Positions 32,520 to 40,259 of a stretch of DNA of 43,567 nt are shown piece by piece. The stretch spans positions 1-43,567 of the forward strand of contig NZ_JACWNA010000027.1 in the NCBI RefSeq assembly GCF_015355765.1. The letters run 5' to 3'. The DNA is from Actinomyces haliotis (GTDB lineage: Bacteria > Actinomycetota > Actinomycetes > Actinomycetales > Actinomycetaceae). Within the stretch, counting starts at the first letter, position 1; every line of letters begins with the position of its first letter. The notes beneath the pieces were generated by a model, which was not told where the DNA came from, did no database searches, and saw nothing but the letters and a program-made list of their open reading frames with translations. The position numbers and the translations under genes were made by a program.

Positions 32520-32723
32520 ATGGCCACCGGAACTGTTAAGTGGTTCAACCCCGACAAGGGCTTCGGCTTCATCCAGCCCGACGACGGCACGGACGACGTC
32601 TTCGTCCACTTCTCCGCCATCAACTCCAACGGTTTCCGCTCCCTCGACGAGGGCGCCAAGGTCGAGTACGACGTCGAGTCCGGCCCCAAGGGCCTCCAGG
32701 CCGCCAACGTCACCACGCTCTGA
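32520..32723 (+). CDS. cspA: Cold-shock protein
   Basis: A 67-residue complete CSD protein ([18 protein letters not shown]) with RNP1 KGFGFI and RNP2 VFVHF. It binds single-stranded RNA/DNA as a chaperone and antiterminator. ATG 32520 has a GAAGGAAG site. Followed by a very strong terminator. Confidence 0.95.
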   Translation: MATGTVKWFNPDKGFGFIQPDDGTDDVFVHFSAINSNGFRSLDEGAKVEYDVESGPKGLQAANVTTL

Positions 32724-32761
32724 GCACCCGCTGACCGCCCCGCACGGGGCGTCCAGGTCAA

Positions 32762-32804
32762 CGATCGGGCCGCCGTCCCCAGGGAGGGGACGGCGGCCCG
32801 ATCG
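32762..32804. terminator. cspA/popT bidirectional terminator
   Basis: A perfect 19-bp stem (32762-32780 with 32786-32804) and 5-nt loop between convergent genes. Confidence 0.85.
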
Positions 32805-32834
32805 CGTGCGCCCGGCTCGTGCCCGGGCCGTGCG

Positions 32835-33901
32835 TCAGTCGTGGAGCGCGGGCTCCTCTCCGTGGCCCTCGCGCCGCCGCAGGACCTCGTCGACGACGAT
32901 GAGCACGGCCACCAGGGCGAAGCCGGCAGTGCCGAGCGCCAGCACCGTGCCGGCGTCCTCGCCGGGCGCCAGGAGCTCGCCGTCGGCCTGCCACGGCCAC
33001 AGCGCCCTCGCGCCGCCGACCATGAGGCCGGTGATCGCTGCGAGCGTGACCGCCTCGTGCCGGGCGAGCAGGCGCTGGAGAGCCTTGACGACGAGTGCGA
33101 GCCCGAGGAGGCGCCGAGCGCGAAGGGGGCGAGGTAGGCGAGGTCGCGCTCGGCGACCGCCCGGAGCGTCGGCTCGTAGAGGCCGAGGGCGAGCAGGAGG
33201 AAGGAGCCGGACAGGCCCGGGAGGACGAGGGCGGACACGGCGACGCTCGCCGCCAGCACGATGACCGGCGTCGACGGCGCGACGTTCGTCGGCTCGAGCG
33301 AGACGAGCGCGAAGGTCGCCACGGCCGCGATCGCCCCGGCCAGGACGAGGACCGCGGTGGACGGTGCTCGCGGTGCGCCCCGCAGGTCTGCGAGCGCGAG
33401 GGAGCGGCGGACCATGAGGAGCGGCACGGCCAGGGACGCGAGCACCATCCCGAGGAAGAGGCCCCTCATGGCGACGGGGTGCTGCTCGACGGCGTCGGCC
33501 ATGGGCTCGGCGATCGTGAGGACGGCAGCGGCCATGCCGATGATGACGGGGAGGACGACTCGCCACCGGACCTCGGCGAGCCGTGCGGGCACGGCGGTGC
33601 GCCGGTCGGCGCGACCGAGGGCCCGGACGGCCGAGACGAGGGCCGAGGCGGAGTCGATGAGCTCGTGGTAGACGCCGACGACGAGGGCGACGGTGCCGCC
33701 GGACACGCCCGGGACGGTCTCGACGGTGCCGATGAGGGCTCCGCGCAGGAGGTTGCCGGGGATCGTGGTGCGACGCCGAGGAGCGGACGCGGCCTCTCCT
33801 CCCCGGTCCGTCCGGGGCGGGGGAGCGGTGCTCGTCGTCGCCGGTGTCCTGCTCGGAACGGTCGGTGTCGCGGGGGCTGGTGTCGCGCTCGTGTGCGGCA
33901 T
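32835..33901 (-). pseudogene. DUF368 (PopT-like) membrane protein, single frameshift
   Basis: A polytopic protein of the DUF368 family, recently assigned as undecaprenyl-phosphate translocase (PopT). Paired glycine motifs VPGVSGGT and LPGLSGSF are intact. The reading frame from ATG 33901 (GAGGAG site upstream) follows the family to AYLAPFALGA; homology then resumes in another frame as LLGLALVVKALQRLL through GLMVGGARALWPW to the stop at 32835. One base is missing near 33110 (two G where three would restore the frame). Either a sequencing error or loss of the last helices. The N-terminal ~45 residues are a Pro/Thr/Ser-rich leader. Confidence 0.75.
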
Positions 33902-34051
33902 CGCGGGGTCTCCTCGGTGGGGTGTGGGGCCGAACGGTCTCGCAGGCTCGCCGGGGCGGCTCCAGCGACGCTACGGGGTGTACCTGGAGACCGCCTGGGG
34001 GCGGGCGGTGAGCGGTTGTGGTGACGCGTCAACGCGGGCAGGATGGTCGCC

Positions 34052-34516
34052 ATGGCACACGGGACGGACGTCAGCGTCACGGACGACGAGGAGCGCACCG
34101 CCCGCGACTACGAGCTGTGGTCCCTTCTCAAAGCGGCCTTCCACTCCGTCGAGCGCGACGCCGTCGCCGCCGCCTCCACCGCCGCGGACGTCACCGACAC
34201 CGAGATCGCCGTCCTCGTCCGCCTCCACGTCGCCGGCGCCGCGCTGCGCTCCTCCGCGCTCGCGGGGGTGCTGGGCTGGGAGCGCAGCCGCGTCTCCCAC
34301 CTCCTGGCGCGCATGGAGTCTCGGGGCCTCGTGCGCCGCGAGTCCGGCGCCGGAGCCGTCACCGTCCACCTCACCGATGAGGGCGAGGAGCGCCTGGGCG
34401 CCGCCCGGCCCGCGCACCTGCGAGCCGTCCGCTCGAGGCTCGTCGAGCCCGTCGGGGACGACGGCGCCGCGGAGCTCGCCGAGCTCCTGCGCCGGGTGGT
34501 CGCCGCCGGCCGCTGA
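34052..34516 (+). CDS. MarR-family transcriptional regulator
   Basis: A 154-residue winged-helix protein. The recognition region is LRSSALAGVLGWERSRVSHLLARMESRGLVRRE, followed by the wing (AVTVHLTDEGEERL) and a C-terminal dimerisation helix. The ligand is unknown. ATG 34052 (MAHGTDV) is favoured; ATG 34043 is possible. It is convergent with the flavoprotein gene and divergent from popT; either could be a target. Confidence 0.8.
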   Translation: MAHGTDVSVTDDEERTARDYELWSLLKAAFHSVERDAVAAASTAADVTDTEIAVLVRLHVAGAALRSSALAGVLGWERSRVSHLLARMESRGLVRRESGAGAVTVHLTDEGEERLGAARPAHLRAVRSRLVEPVGDDGAAELAELLRRVVAAGR

Positions 34517-34561
34517 GGGCGGGCGGCCGCGCAGCCGGACCCCGGTGCGTTCCGGGCGCCG

Positions 34562-35848
34562 TCAGCGCCAGGAGAAGCGCTCGACGTGCAGCCGCTCCGT
34601 GGACCGCTCGGCCCGTCGCAGCGCCGAGCGGACCGACCTCGTCAGGTCCTGCGGCCCGCACACGTACCAGCTCGCCCGCTCCGGCGAGTCCGCGACGAGC
34701 GCGTCGAGCGCCTCGTCCTCGAGCCGGTCGCCGGACTCCGTGAAGGCCGGGGCCACCGTGAGCCAGTCCAGCTCCTCACCGGCGTCGCGCAGCTCCTCCC
34801 ACGCGGGGGCGTCGGAGCGGGCGTGCGCGGCGACGACGAGACGCACGGGCCAGCGCTCGGGCGGCACGGCGCCGTCGGCGCGCACGGCCCTCTCCTCGGC
34901 CAGGACGGGGCGGATCGTCGCGAGGAAGGGCGTCACCCCTGAGCCTCCCGCCACCCACACCTCGGGGGTGCCGCTCGTCGCCGGGAGGAAGCCGCCGAAG
35001 GGGCCGTCGACGAGCACCTCGTCGCCGACGGCCAGGCCCGCCTGGAGCAGACGCGTCCAGTCGCCCACGGCCCGCACCATGACGGAGAGCCCGTGCTCGT
35101 CAGAGCGCGTCACCGTGAAGGGGTGCCCCTCGCGCACGCCACCCGACGAGGCGGTCAGCACGATGAACTGGCCCGGGCGCACCGTCGGCGCGCGGCCGCC
35201 GTCGCGGGCGGGGACGAGGTCCACCTCGAGGGCCCGCTCGCGGGGCGTCGTCGCCGCGACTCGCATGCGCCGCCCGCCCAGGTAGCGGTGGTGGATCCGC
35301 TGCGCGATCCCGCCCAGGCCGATGAGCGCGAGCACCGCTGTCCACGCCGTCGTCACCGCGCCGTGCCCGTGGCCCGTGGCCGACGCCACGACGGCGTGCA
35401 GCGTGAGGACGAGGAAGGCGACCCCGGCCAGCGGCCCGTGCACCTTCTGGAAGCGCGAGTGCGACATGTCGGACAGCGCCACCGCCGCCGTCCCCGCCAG
35501 GACGAGGAGCCCGAGCGCGCCCAGCCCGATGACGAGCGGCTGCGGCTCGATGATGCCGACGCTCGAGGCCGAGGCCGTCGTCGCCAGGGTGAGGTGGGCG
35601 AGCACGAGGACGAGCGCCGTGATGCCGAGGGCCTTGTGGACCCCGTAGGCGCGGTCGAGCGGGCCGAGGACCTTCTCGACGAGCGGGAGCCGCGTCGAGA
35701 TGCCGATCGCCATCGCCAGGCAGGCGTAGGCGCAGGTCCCCAGGGCGAGGACCACCGCGATGAAGGGGCCGGAGCCCGGGGCGGCGGCGATGAGGACGGA
35801 GACGGCGATGACGGTCAGGGAGAGCAGGACGGGGAACCAGCGGCGCAC
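34562..35848 (-). CDS. Ferric-reductase-like transmembrane flavoprotein
   Basis: A 428-residue protein. About six helices (residues 5-195) with histidines in HKALGITALVLVLAH and FQKVHGPLAGVAFLVLTLH that can carry heme, then a ferredoxin-reductase module: FAD motif HPFTVT, GPFGGFLP, NADPH motif GGSGVTP and terminal YVCGP. It would move electrons from NAD(P)H across the membrane to ferric iron or another acceptor. GTG 35848 is chosen over 35878 because TACCCT ends 6 nt before it (35860-35855), matching the leaderless pattern. Confidence 0.82.
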   Translation of the reverse strand: MRRWFPVLLSLTVIAVSVLIAAAPGSGPFIAVVLALGTCAYACLAMAIGISTRLPLVEKVLGPLDRAYGVHKALGITALVLVLAHLTLATTASASSVGIIEPQPLVIGLGALGLLVLAGTAAVALSDMSHSRFQKVHGPLAGVAFLVLTLHAVVASATGHGHGAVTTAWTAVLALIGLGGIAQRIHHRYLGGRRMRVAATTPRERALEVDLVPARDGGRAPTVRPGQFIVLTASSGGVREGHPFTVTRSDEHGLSVMVRAVGDWTRLLQAGLAVGDEVLVDGPFGGFLPATSGTPEVWVAGGSGVTPFLATIRPVLAEERAVRADGAVPPERWPVRLVVAAHARSDAPAWEELRDAGEELDWLTVAPAFTESGDRLEDEALDALVADSPERASWYVCGPQDLTRSVRSALRRAERSTERLHVERFSWR

Positions 35849-35854
35849 CCAGCG

Positions 35855-35860
35855 AGGGTA
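35855..35860 (-). promoter_or_regulatory. -10 hexamer TACCCT for leaderless flavoprotein gene
   Basis: Ends 6 nt before GTG 35848; no SD. Confidence 0.45.
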
Positions 35861-35940
35861 GCGGGACGGCCACCGCACGATCCGGTCTCGGCGACGGGCC
35901 GGTGGTGGTCACGGGCGCGACGGTGCCCGACAATGAGCCC

Positions 35941-36888
35941 ATGAGCTCCCCGTCGCACCCCGGACGGGGCAGTGAGGAGCGCTCCTCCTCCGCCCCCACC
36001 CTCTCCAGCACTCTCCCGCTGACCTCCCGCACGGCCGTCCTCGTCGCGGCCGCGGCCGTTATCACGATCGTCCTCGGGCTCCTCGCCGTCGGTCTCACGG
36101 GCTGGTCGCAGGACTCGGGCGCCTCCGCCGGCGCAACGGCGTCGACTCCCTCCGCCGAGGGGCGAGCCTCCGCCTCTGCCGTGCTCTCGGCGGCGCCGAG
36201 CCGCACCGCCGGCCCCACCGCGACCTCGTCGGCGAGGGCCGCGTCCTCGCCGGAGCCCACCGCGACGGCCTCCTCCTCGGCGACGGCGGGCGCCCACCCG
36301 ACGCCGACGGCCTCCTACTCTGTCGACTCCGACGGGATCATCCACACCGACGTCACCGGGCACGAGCAGTGGACCGTCGCCGAGCCCGTCGAGCAGCCCG
36401 AGGGCCTTCCCCAGGCCGTCTACTCCTACCTGCTCGAGGCCGAGGACGGCTCCGGCGTCGACGTCGACGCCATCGCCCCCACCATCAATGAGATCCTCAA
36501 CGACGAGCGGGGCTGGCGCTCCATCGACAACGTCTCCTTCAAGCAGGTGAGCGACCCGTCCCAGGCGGGCTTCACCATCAAGGTCGCCACCCCCGGCACG
36601 GTCGACAAGCTCTGCGCCCCGCTCGAGACCGAGGGCACCTGGGACTGCCAGATCAGTGCCGACGTCGTCCTCAACGCGGACCGCTGGAGCTACGGCGTCC
36701 CCTGGTTCAGGTCGCTCGACGACTACCACGGCTACCTCGTCAACCACGAGGTCGGGCACTTCCTGGGCCGCGACCACGAGCAGTGCGGTGGGAAGGGCCT
36801 CAAGGCGCCCGTCATGATGCAGCAGTCCAAGGGGCTCGGCGACTGCGTCGCCAACCCCTGGCCGACGCAGGACAGCCAGCCGGACTGA
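35941..36888 (+). CDS. DUF3152 secreted/membrane-anchored metzincin-like protein
   Basis: A 315-residue protein: cytoplasmic Ser/Pro/Arg start, one membrane helix (about 32-54), an ~80-residue Ala/Ser/Thr/Pro linker, and a DUF3152 domain (about 140-315). The domain carries HEVGHFLGRDH (His269, Glu270, His273, His279), the full HExxHxxGxxH zinc motif of metzincin proteases, with a nearby VMMQQ that could be the Met-turn. Cysteines in LCAP, WDCQ, EQC and GDC likely form bridges. Peptidase activity is inferred; substrates are unknown. Start ATG 35941 with GACAAT 6 nt upstream. A paralogue follows 142 bp later. Confidence 0.82.
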   Translation: MSSPSHPGRGSEERSSSAPTLSSTLPLTSRTAVLVAAAAVITIVLGLLAVGLTGWSQDSGASAGATASTPSAEGRASASAVLSAAPSRTAGPTATSSARAASSPEPTATASSSATAGAHPTPTASYSVDSDGIIHTDVTGHEQWTVAEPVEQPEGLPQAVYSYLLEAEDGSGVDVDAIAPTINEILNDERGWRSIDNVSFKQVSDPSQAGFTIKVATPGTVDKLCAPLETEGTWDCQISADVVLNADRWSYGVPWFRSLDDYHGYLVNHEVGHFLGRDHEQCGGKGLKAPVMMQQSKGLGDCVANPWPTQDSQPD

Positions 36889-37030
36889 GCCGAGCGGTGC
36901 CGCCCGGTCCTGGTTCTCGACCCGGTGACCAGCGCGCGGGGCAGAACGTGTGCGAGGTCGCACCGTCGAGGCCGGTCTGCAACGCGGGGCGACGGCGTGG
37001 CGGGGCCAGCAGGGAGGAGACCGCCGCACA

Positions 37031-38434
37031 ATGCCGTCCATGACATCCGGATTGCCAGGTCGGCGCGGCCAGGGGGCCACCCCGCGCCGACCGCGGGGTC
37101 TCGGCGGTGCAGGGCGCGCCGACGGCACCAGGGCGTCCGGTCAGGGCCCCGAGCGCGGCCGCTCCAGCACCGCCCCCGGGCCCGCGGAGCGTCAGCCGGG
37201 CCGCGCCCACGACGGCGTGGCCCCATCCGCGCCCGCCCGGGACGGCTCCCGAGGGGGCCGGAAGGGCCGGAGGCCGGAGCCGCCCCGCCCCCGCCGCACC
37301 GAGAGAGCCACGCGCGGCTCCTCCCCCCGCCAGCACGACCTCGAGGGCGCCCCGGACGTCGTGACGAGGTCCTCGTGGCCGCACGCCGGAGCGCCGTCGA
37401 GCCGGCGCGCAGGCGCCTCCCGCGAGCAGACGTCGCGGACCGACAGGTCCCGGCGAGGAGCAGCGCACCAGCCTGCCGCAGCCCGCTCCCGTCGCGGGGC
37501 CGCCGGCCGCGCCGTCCCAGCCCCCGGCCGCCGCCTCGGCGGGCGCGACGTCCCCCCAGCGCGTCCAGTGCGCTCCGCTCGCCCCGGGCGCCCCGGCGGC
37601 TCGGGTGAGCTCGTCCTCTCGGAGCCCTGGAAGCTCGTCCGCGGCGCGGGCGTCGCCGTCGTCGCCCTGCTCGTCCTCAGCGCCGCCCTCCACGGCTGCG
37701 CGGCCGACGACGCCTCTGCGGCGCCGGGATCCGCCCCGGGCGCCGCCGCCCGGGCCACCCTCGCTCCCAGCCACGAGCCGACGCAGGCCGTCGCCCCGGC
37801 CGCCGAGCTCACGCCGAGCGTCCACGCACCGGTGCCCAGTCCCGCCTCCGACGGCATCACTCGCTCCCACGCGGTCGGTGACGGCACCTTCACGTTCGCT
37901 CCCGTGCCCGGCGAGGCGGATCAGGGTCAGGGCGGCGCCGCCCCCTCACCCTCACCGGCGCCGGTCGGGGGAGAGCGCACCGTCGCCGTCGCCGTCGAGC
38001 ACGGGACCGGCCTCGACGCCGCCGAGGTCGCCCGGGCCACCACCTCCGTCCTCACCGACCCCCGTGGGTGGAGCGTCATCGACGGCGTTGCCTTCCGGCA
38101 GGTGGCGGACCAGGACGACGCCGACCTCCTCGTGGTCCTCGCCACCCCCAACACCGTGGACGAGCTCTGCGCGGGCCAGGACACGCAGGGCACCTGGTCG
38201 TGCACGAGCGCCAACCGGCTCGTCCTCAACGCCGACCGCTGGCGCCACCTCGTTCCCGCGTTCACCGACGCCGCCACCTACCGTGCGTACCTCATCAACC
38301 ATGAGCTCGGCACCTGGCTCGGTCACCCTGTCGAGACCTGTCCGGGGCCGGGAAGATCCGCTCCGGTGATGCAGGCCCAGGCCGTCGACCTCGGCGGGTG
38401 CGTCGCCAACGCCTGGCCCGGCTCCGGCTCCTGA
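37031..38434 (+). CDS. DUF3152 paralogue with destroyed metzincin site
   Basis: A 467-residue protein. Residues 1-~195 are a very Arg/Pro/Gly-rich, probably disordered cytoplasmic region; then one membrane helix (VRGAGVAVVALLVLSAALHGC), a linker, and a DUF3152 domain aligned with the upstream gene (GWSVIDGVAFRQVAD, VLNADRWRHLVPAF, GGCVANAWP). The zinc motif reads HELGTWLGHPVE: the first His424 and Glu425 remain, but the second His is Thr428 and the third is Val434. The four cysteines are kept. It is therefore probably a non-catalytic partner. Start ATG 37031 has GGAGG upstream; ATG 37040 is an alternative. Confidence 0.7.
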   Translation: MPSMTSGLPGRRGQGATPRRPRGLGGAGRADGTRASGQGPERGRSSTAPGPAERQPGRAHDGVAPSAPARDGSRGGRKGRRPEPPRPRRTERATRGSSPRQHDLEGAPDVVTRSSWPHAGAPSSRRAGASREQTSRTDRSRRGAAHQPAAARSRRGAAGRAVPAPGRRLGGRDVPPARPVRSARPGRPGGSGELVLSEPWKLVRGAGVAVVALLVLSAALHGCAADDASAAPGSAPGAAARATLAPSHEPTQAVAPAAELTPSVHAPVPSPASDGITRSHAVGDGTFTFAPVPGEADQGQGGAAPSPSPAPVGGERTVAVAVEHGTGLDAAEVARATTSVLTDPRGWSVIDGVAFRQVADQDDADLLVVLATPNTVDELCAGQDTQGTWSCTSANRLVLNADRWRHLVPAFTDAATYRAYLINHELGTWLGHPVETCPGPGRSAPVMQAQAVDLGGCVANAWPGSGS

Positions 38435-38803
38435 GCGACGCTGACGCCTTCCTCCGCGTGCTCGCCCCCTCCTCACACTCTCCGGTCTCGCGGTTCGGGT
38501 GGGGCGCCGACGTTTCCCTCCCGTCGTGGCGATCGAGCCCTCGACCGTCCGGCCAGGCCCTCGGCGCGGCGGGTCACCGGGCCCGGATGAGCACCTGCCG
38601 CCCCTGCACGGACGGCGGCGGGCAGGGCCCGTCAGGCCTGCCGCGGGCGCCGACCTCGGCGGCCGGGGCAGCCCGACCAACGACTGCGATGACTCGGATC
38701 CCGCTCGCTCGCGGGCGTGCGAGATCCTCATGGCCGGCGCCCCCCCTGCCGCGGGCCGCAGACCGATGGAGGGAGCGGCTCCCGGACGTGGGAGGGTGGG
38801 GGA
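38435..38803 (+). other. 369-bp intergenic region without recognisable gene
   Basis: Open frames here are low-complexity Pro/Arg/Gly shadows. No tRNA, strong hairpin or promoter pair was recognised. Confidence 0.5.
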
Positions 38804-39388
38804 GTGAACGACTTCGCCCCCTACGAGCCCGACGCCCACGGCACTCCCGTCTCAGGCATCGTCATCCGCCCGGCCGAGCCCGCTGACGCGCCGCGCGTCG
38901 CCCAGCTCCTCGCCCTGCGCGGTCAGGACGTCGACGAGGCCCTCGAGGAGGCGCCCCGCATGATCGAGACCCTCCCGGTCCTCCTCCTCGCCCTCGTCCC
39001 GGCCACCACCGACGAGCACCCCGTCGACGCCCAGCTCACCCCGGTCGCGCTCTCCGGCGCCTTCCCCATGCCCGAGGGCATGGCCGCCTCGGCGCAGATG
39101 GCGCCGGGCTGGATGGTCTCCGGGATGGTGGTCGACCCCGACGCCCGCCGCCATGGCATCGGCCGGGCCCTGCTGTCGGCCGTGGTCGACGCCGTCGCCG
39201 AGCAGAGCCCGGGGGCTGTGCTCCACAGCGTCGTCAACGCGACGAACCACGCCTCCCTCGCCGTGCACCTCGCCGTCGGCTTCGAGGAGCTGGCGCGGGT
39301 CGAGGAGCTCGCCGGCATCACCTTCGAGGGCGGCGAGGGCGTCCTCCTCTGGATGGACACCTCCGGGCGAGTCCCGACCGGGGAGTGA
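38804..39388 (+). CDS. GNAT-family N-acetyltransferase
   Basis: A 194-residue protein with the GNAT fold: IVIRPAEPADAPRVAQLLALRG start, WMVSGMVVDPDARRHGIGRALLSAVVDAV (acetyl-CoA-binding R/Q-x-x-G-x-G/A, here RRHGIGR), then NATNHASLAVHLAVGFEELARV. It acetylates an unknown amine with acetyl-CoA. Start GTG 38804 follows a G-rich GGAGGG site; the ORF upstream is low-complexity. Confidence 0.85.
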   Translation: MNDFAPYEPDAHGTPVSGIVIRPAEPADAPRVAQLLALRGQDVDEALEEAPRMIETLPVLLLALVPATTDEHPVDAQLTPVALSGAFPMPEGMAASAQMAPGWMVSGMVVDPDARRHGIGRALLSAVVDAVAEQSPGAVLHSVVNATNHASLAVHLAVGFEELARVEELAGITFEGGEGVLLWMDTSGRVPTGE

Positions 39389-39408
39389 CGCGAGCATCAG
39401 CGCCGCGT

Positions 39409-39432
39409 CAGCCCCACTGCGCTGAGGGGCTG
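39409..39432 (+). terminator. Weak hairpin after the GNAT gene
   Basis: 7-bp stem CAGCCCC/GGGGCTG (39409-39415, 39426-39432), 10-nt loop. Confidence 0.4.
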
Positions 39433-39467
39433 GTCATGTTCCGAGCTTTCAGGTAGTTTAACCTTCC

Positions 39468-39719
39468 ATGAAGTGATTCGGATTCCTGTCCTTCGGCCAT
39501 TACGGCGAGGGCCTCGACCACGGTGCCCCCGACGCCGCCCAGGCCCTCCACGACGCGGTCGAGATCGCCGTCGGCGCCGACGAGATCGGCGTCAACAACG
39601 CCTCCTGGCGCGTCCACCACGACGCCGCCCAGCACTCCTCGCCCATGCCGCTGCTCGCCGCGGCCGGCGCCCGCACCAAGCACCTCGAGGTCGGCACCGG
39701 GGTCATCGACATGCGCTAG
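39468..39719 (+). pseudogene. LLM-class flavin monooxygenase, N-terminal fragment with stop
   Basis: From ATG 39468 the frame reads MK, TGA (39474-39476), then FGFLSFGHYGEGL, GADEIGVNNASWRVHH, SPMPLLAAAGARTKHLEVGTGVIDMR, and TAG at 39717. This is the N-terminal ~80 residues of a luciferase-like (LLM) flavin-dependent oxidoreductase, normally ~340 residues. Codon 3, usually Arg, has become a stop. The break falls exactly where the foreign mer segment begins, so the rest was probably lost on insertion. Confidence 0.8.
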
Positions 39720-39726
39720 CGCATGT
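39709..39726. repeat. 18-bp palindrome at the mer segment boundary
   Basis: ACATGCGCTAGCGCATGT is perfectly self-complementary and straddles the end of the LLM fragment. It may be a recombination site or a junction scar. Confidence 0.6.
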
Positions 39727-39763
39727 TCGTTTTATGGCTCTCGTTTTCTCGGTCCGCGTCCCT

Positions 39764-40153
39764 CTACAGGTACCGGCAGACCTGGCCTGGGCTGCATGTG
39801 TCGGGGTCCGGGTGCGCGGCGTCGTGCCGGAGGTCGGCGATGGTGCCGTGCAGGGCGGTGAGCTGGGCGATCTGCTGCTCGATCTCGGCCAGGCGCGCGT
39901 CGAGGAGGTCTCGCACGTGCTCGCAGGGCGCGTGGCCGCTGTCGCGGATGTCGAGGATTTGGCGGATCTGGGCGAGGGTGAGGCCTGCGGCCTGGCCACG
40001 GTGAACGAAGTCGATCCGGGCGACGGCGTCGGGCGCGTAGTCGCGGTACCCGGATGGCGTCCGGTCGGCCGGGGGCAGCAGTCCCTGCTCTTCGTAGAAC
40101 CGGAGCGTCTTCGAGGTGGTGCCCGCGCGTTCGGCGAGTTCTCCGATGCGCAT
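39764..40153 (-). CDS. merR: MerR-family metal-responsive regulator
   Basis: A 129-residue MerR protein. Winged HTH at the N-terminus (IGELAERAGTTSKTLRFYEEQGLL ... YRDYAPD), dimerisation helix, and three cysteines: one in HAPCEHV before the helix and two in the C-terminal TCSPGQVC. This matches the three-Cys Hg(II) site plan of MerR, though spacing of the last pair (C-x5-C) differs from the Tn501 protein. It is divergent from merA and would repress and activate from the shared operator. ATG 40153 has a GGAGG site. Confidence 0.82.
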   Translation of the reverse strand: MRIGELAERAGTTSKTLRFYEEQGLLPPADRTPSGYRDYAPDAVARIDFVHRGQAAGLTLAQIRQILDIRDSGHAPCEHVRDLLDARLAEIEQQIAQLTALHGTIADLRHDAAHPDPDTCSPGQVCRYL

Positions 40154-40185
40154 TGCGGCCTCCGATCATTCGGCAGGGGCCACGC

Positions 40186-40217
40186 TTGACCTTCCCCTGC
40201 ACTGGAAGGTCCAGTCT
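40186..40217 (+). promoter_or_regulatory. MerR operator within the merA promoter
   Basis: -35 TTGACC (40186-40191) and -10-like CAGTCT (40212-40217) are 20 bp apart, the over-long spacer typical of MerR promoters. The perfect dyad GACCTTCC-N8-GGAAGGTC (40188-40211) fills it. Confidence 0.8.
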
Positions 40218-40259
40218 GGCTGAAACGGAACAGAAGTCCAAGCCTTGACGGGAGCAGCG

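Noticed and set aside
37952-38839. 295-codon minus-strand frame opposite the second DUF3152 gene
   Set aside because: Arg/Gly/Pro-rich shadow; the plus-strand protein has clear homology to its neighbour.
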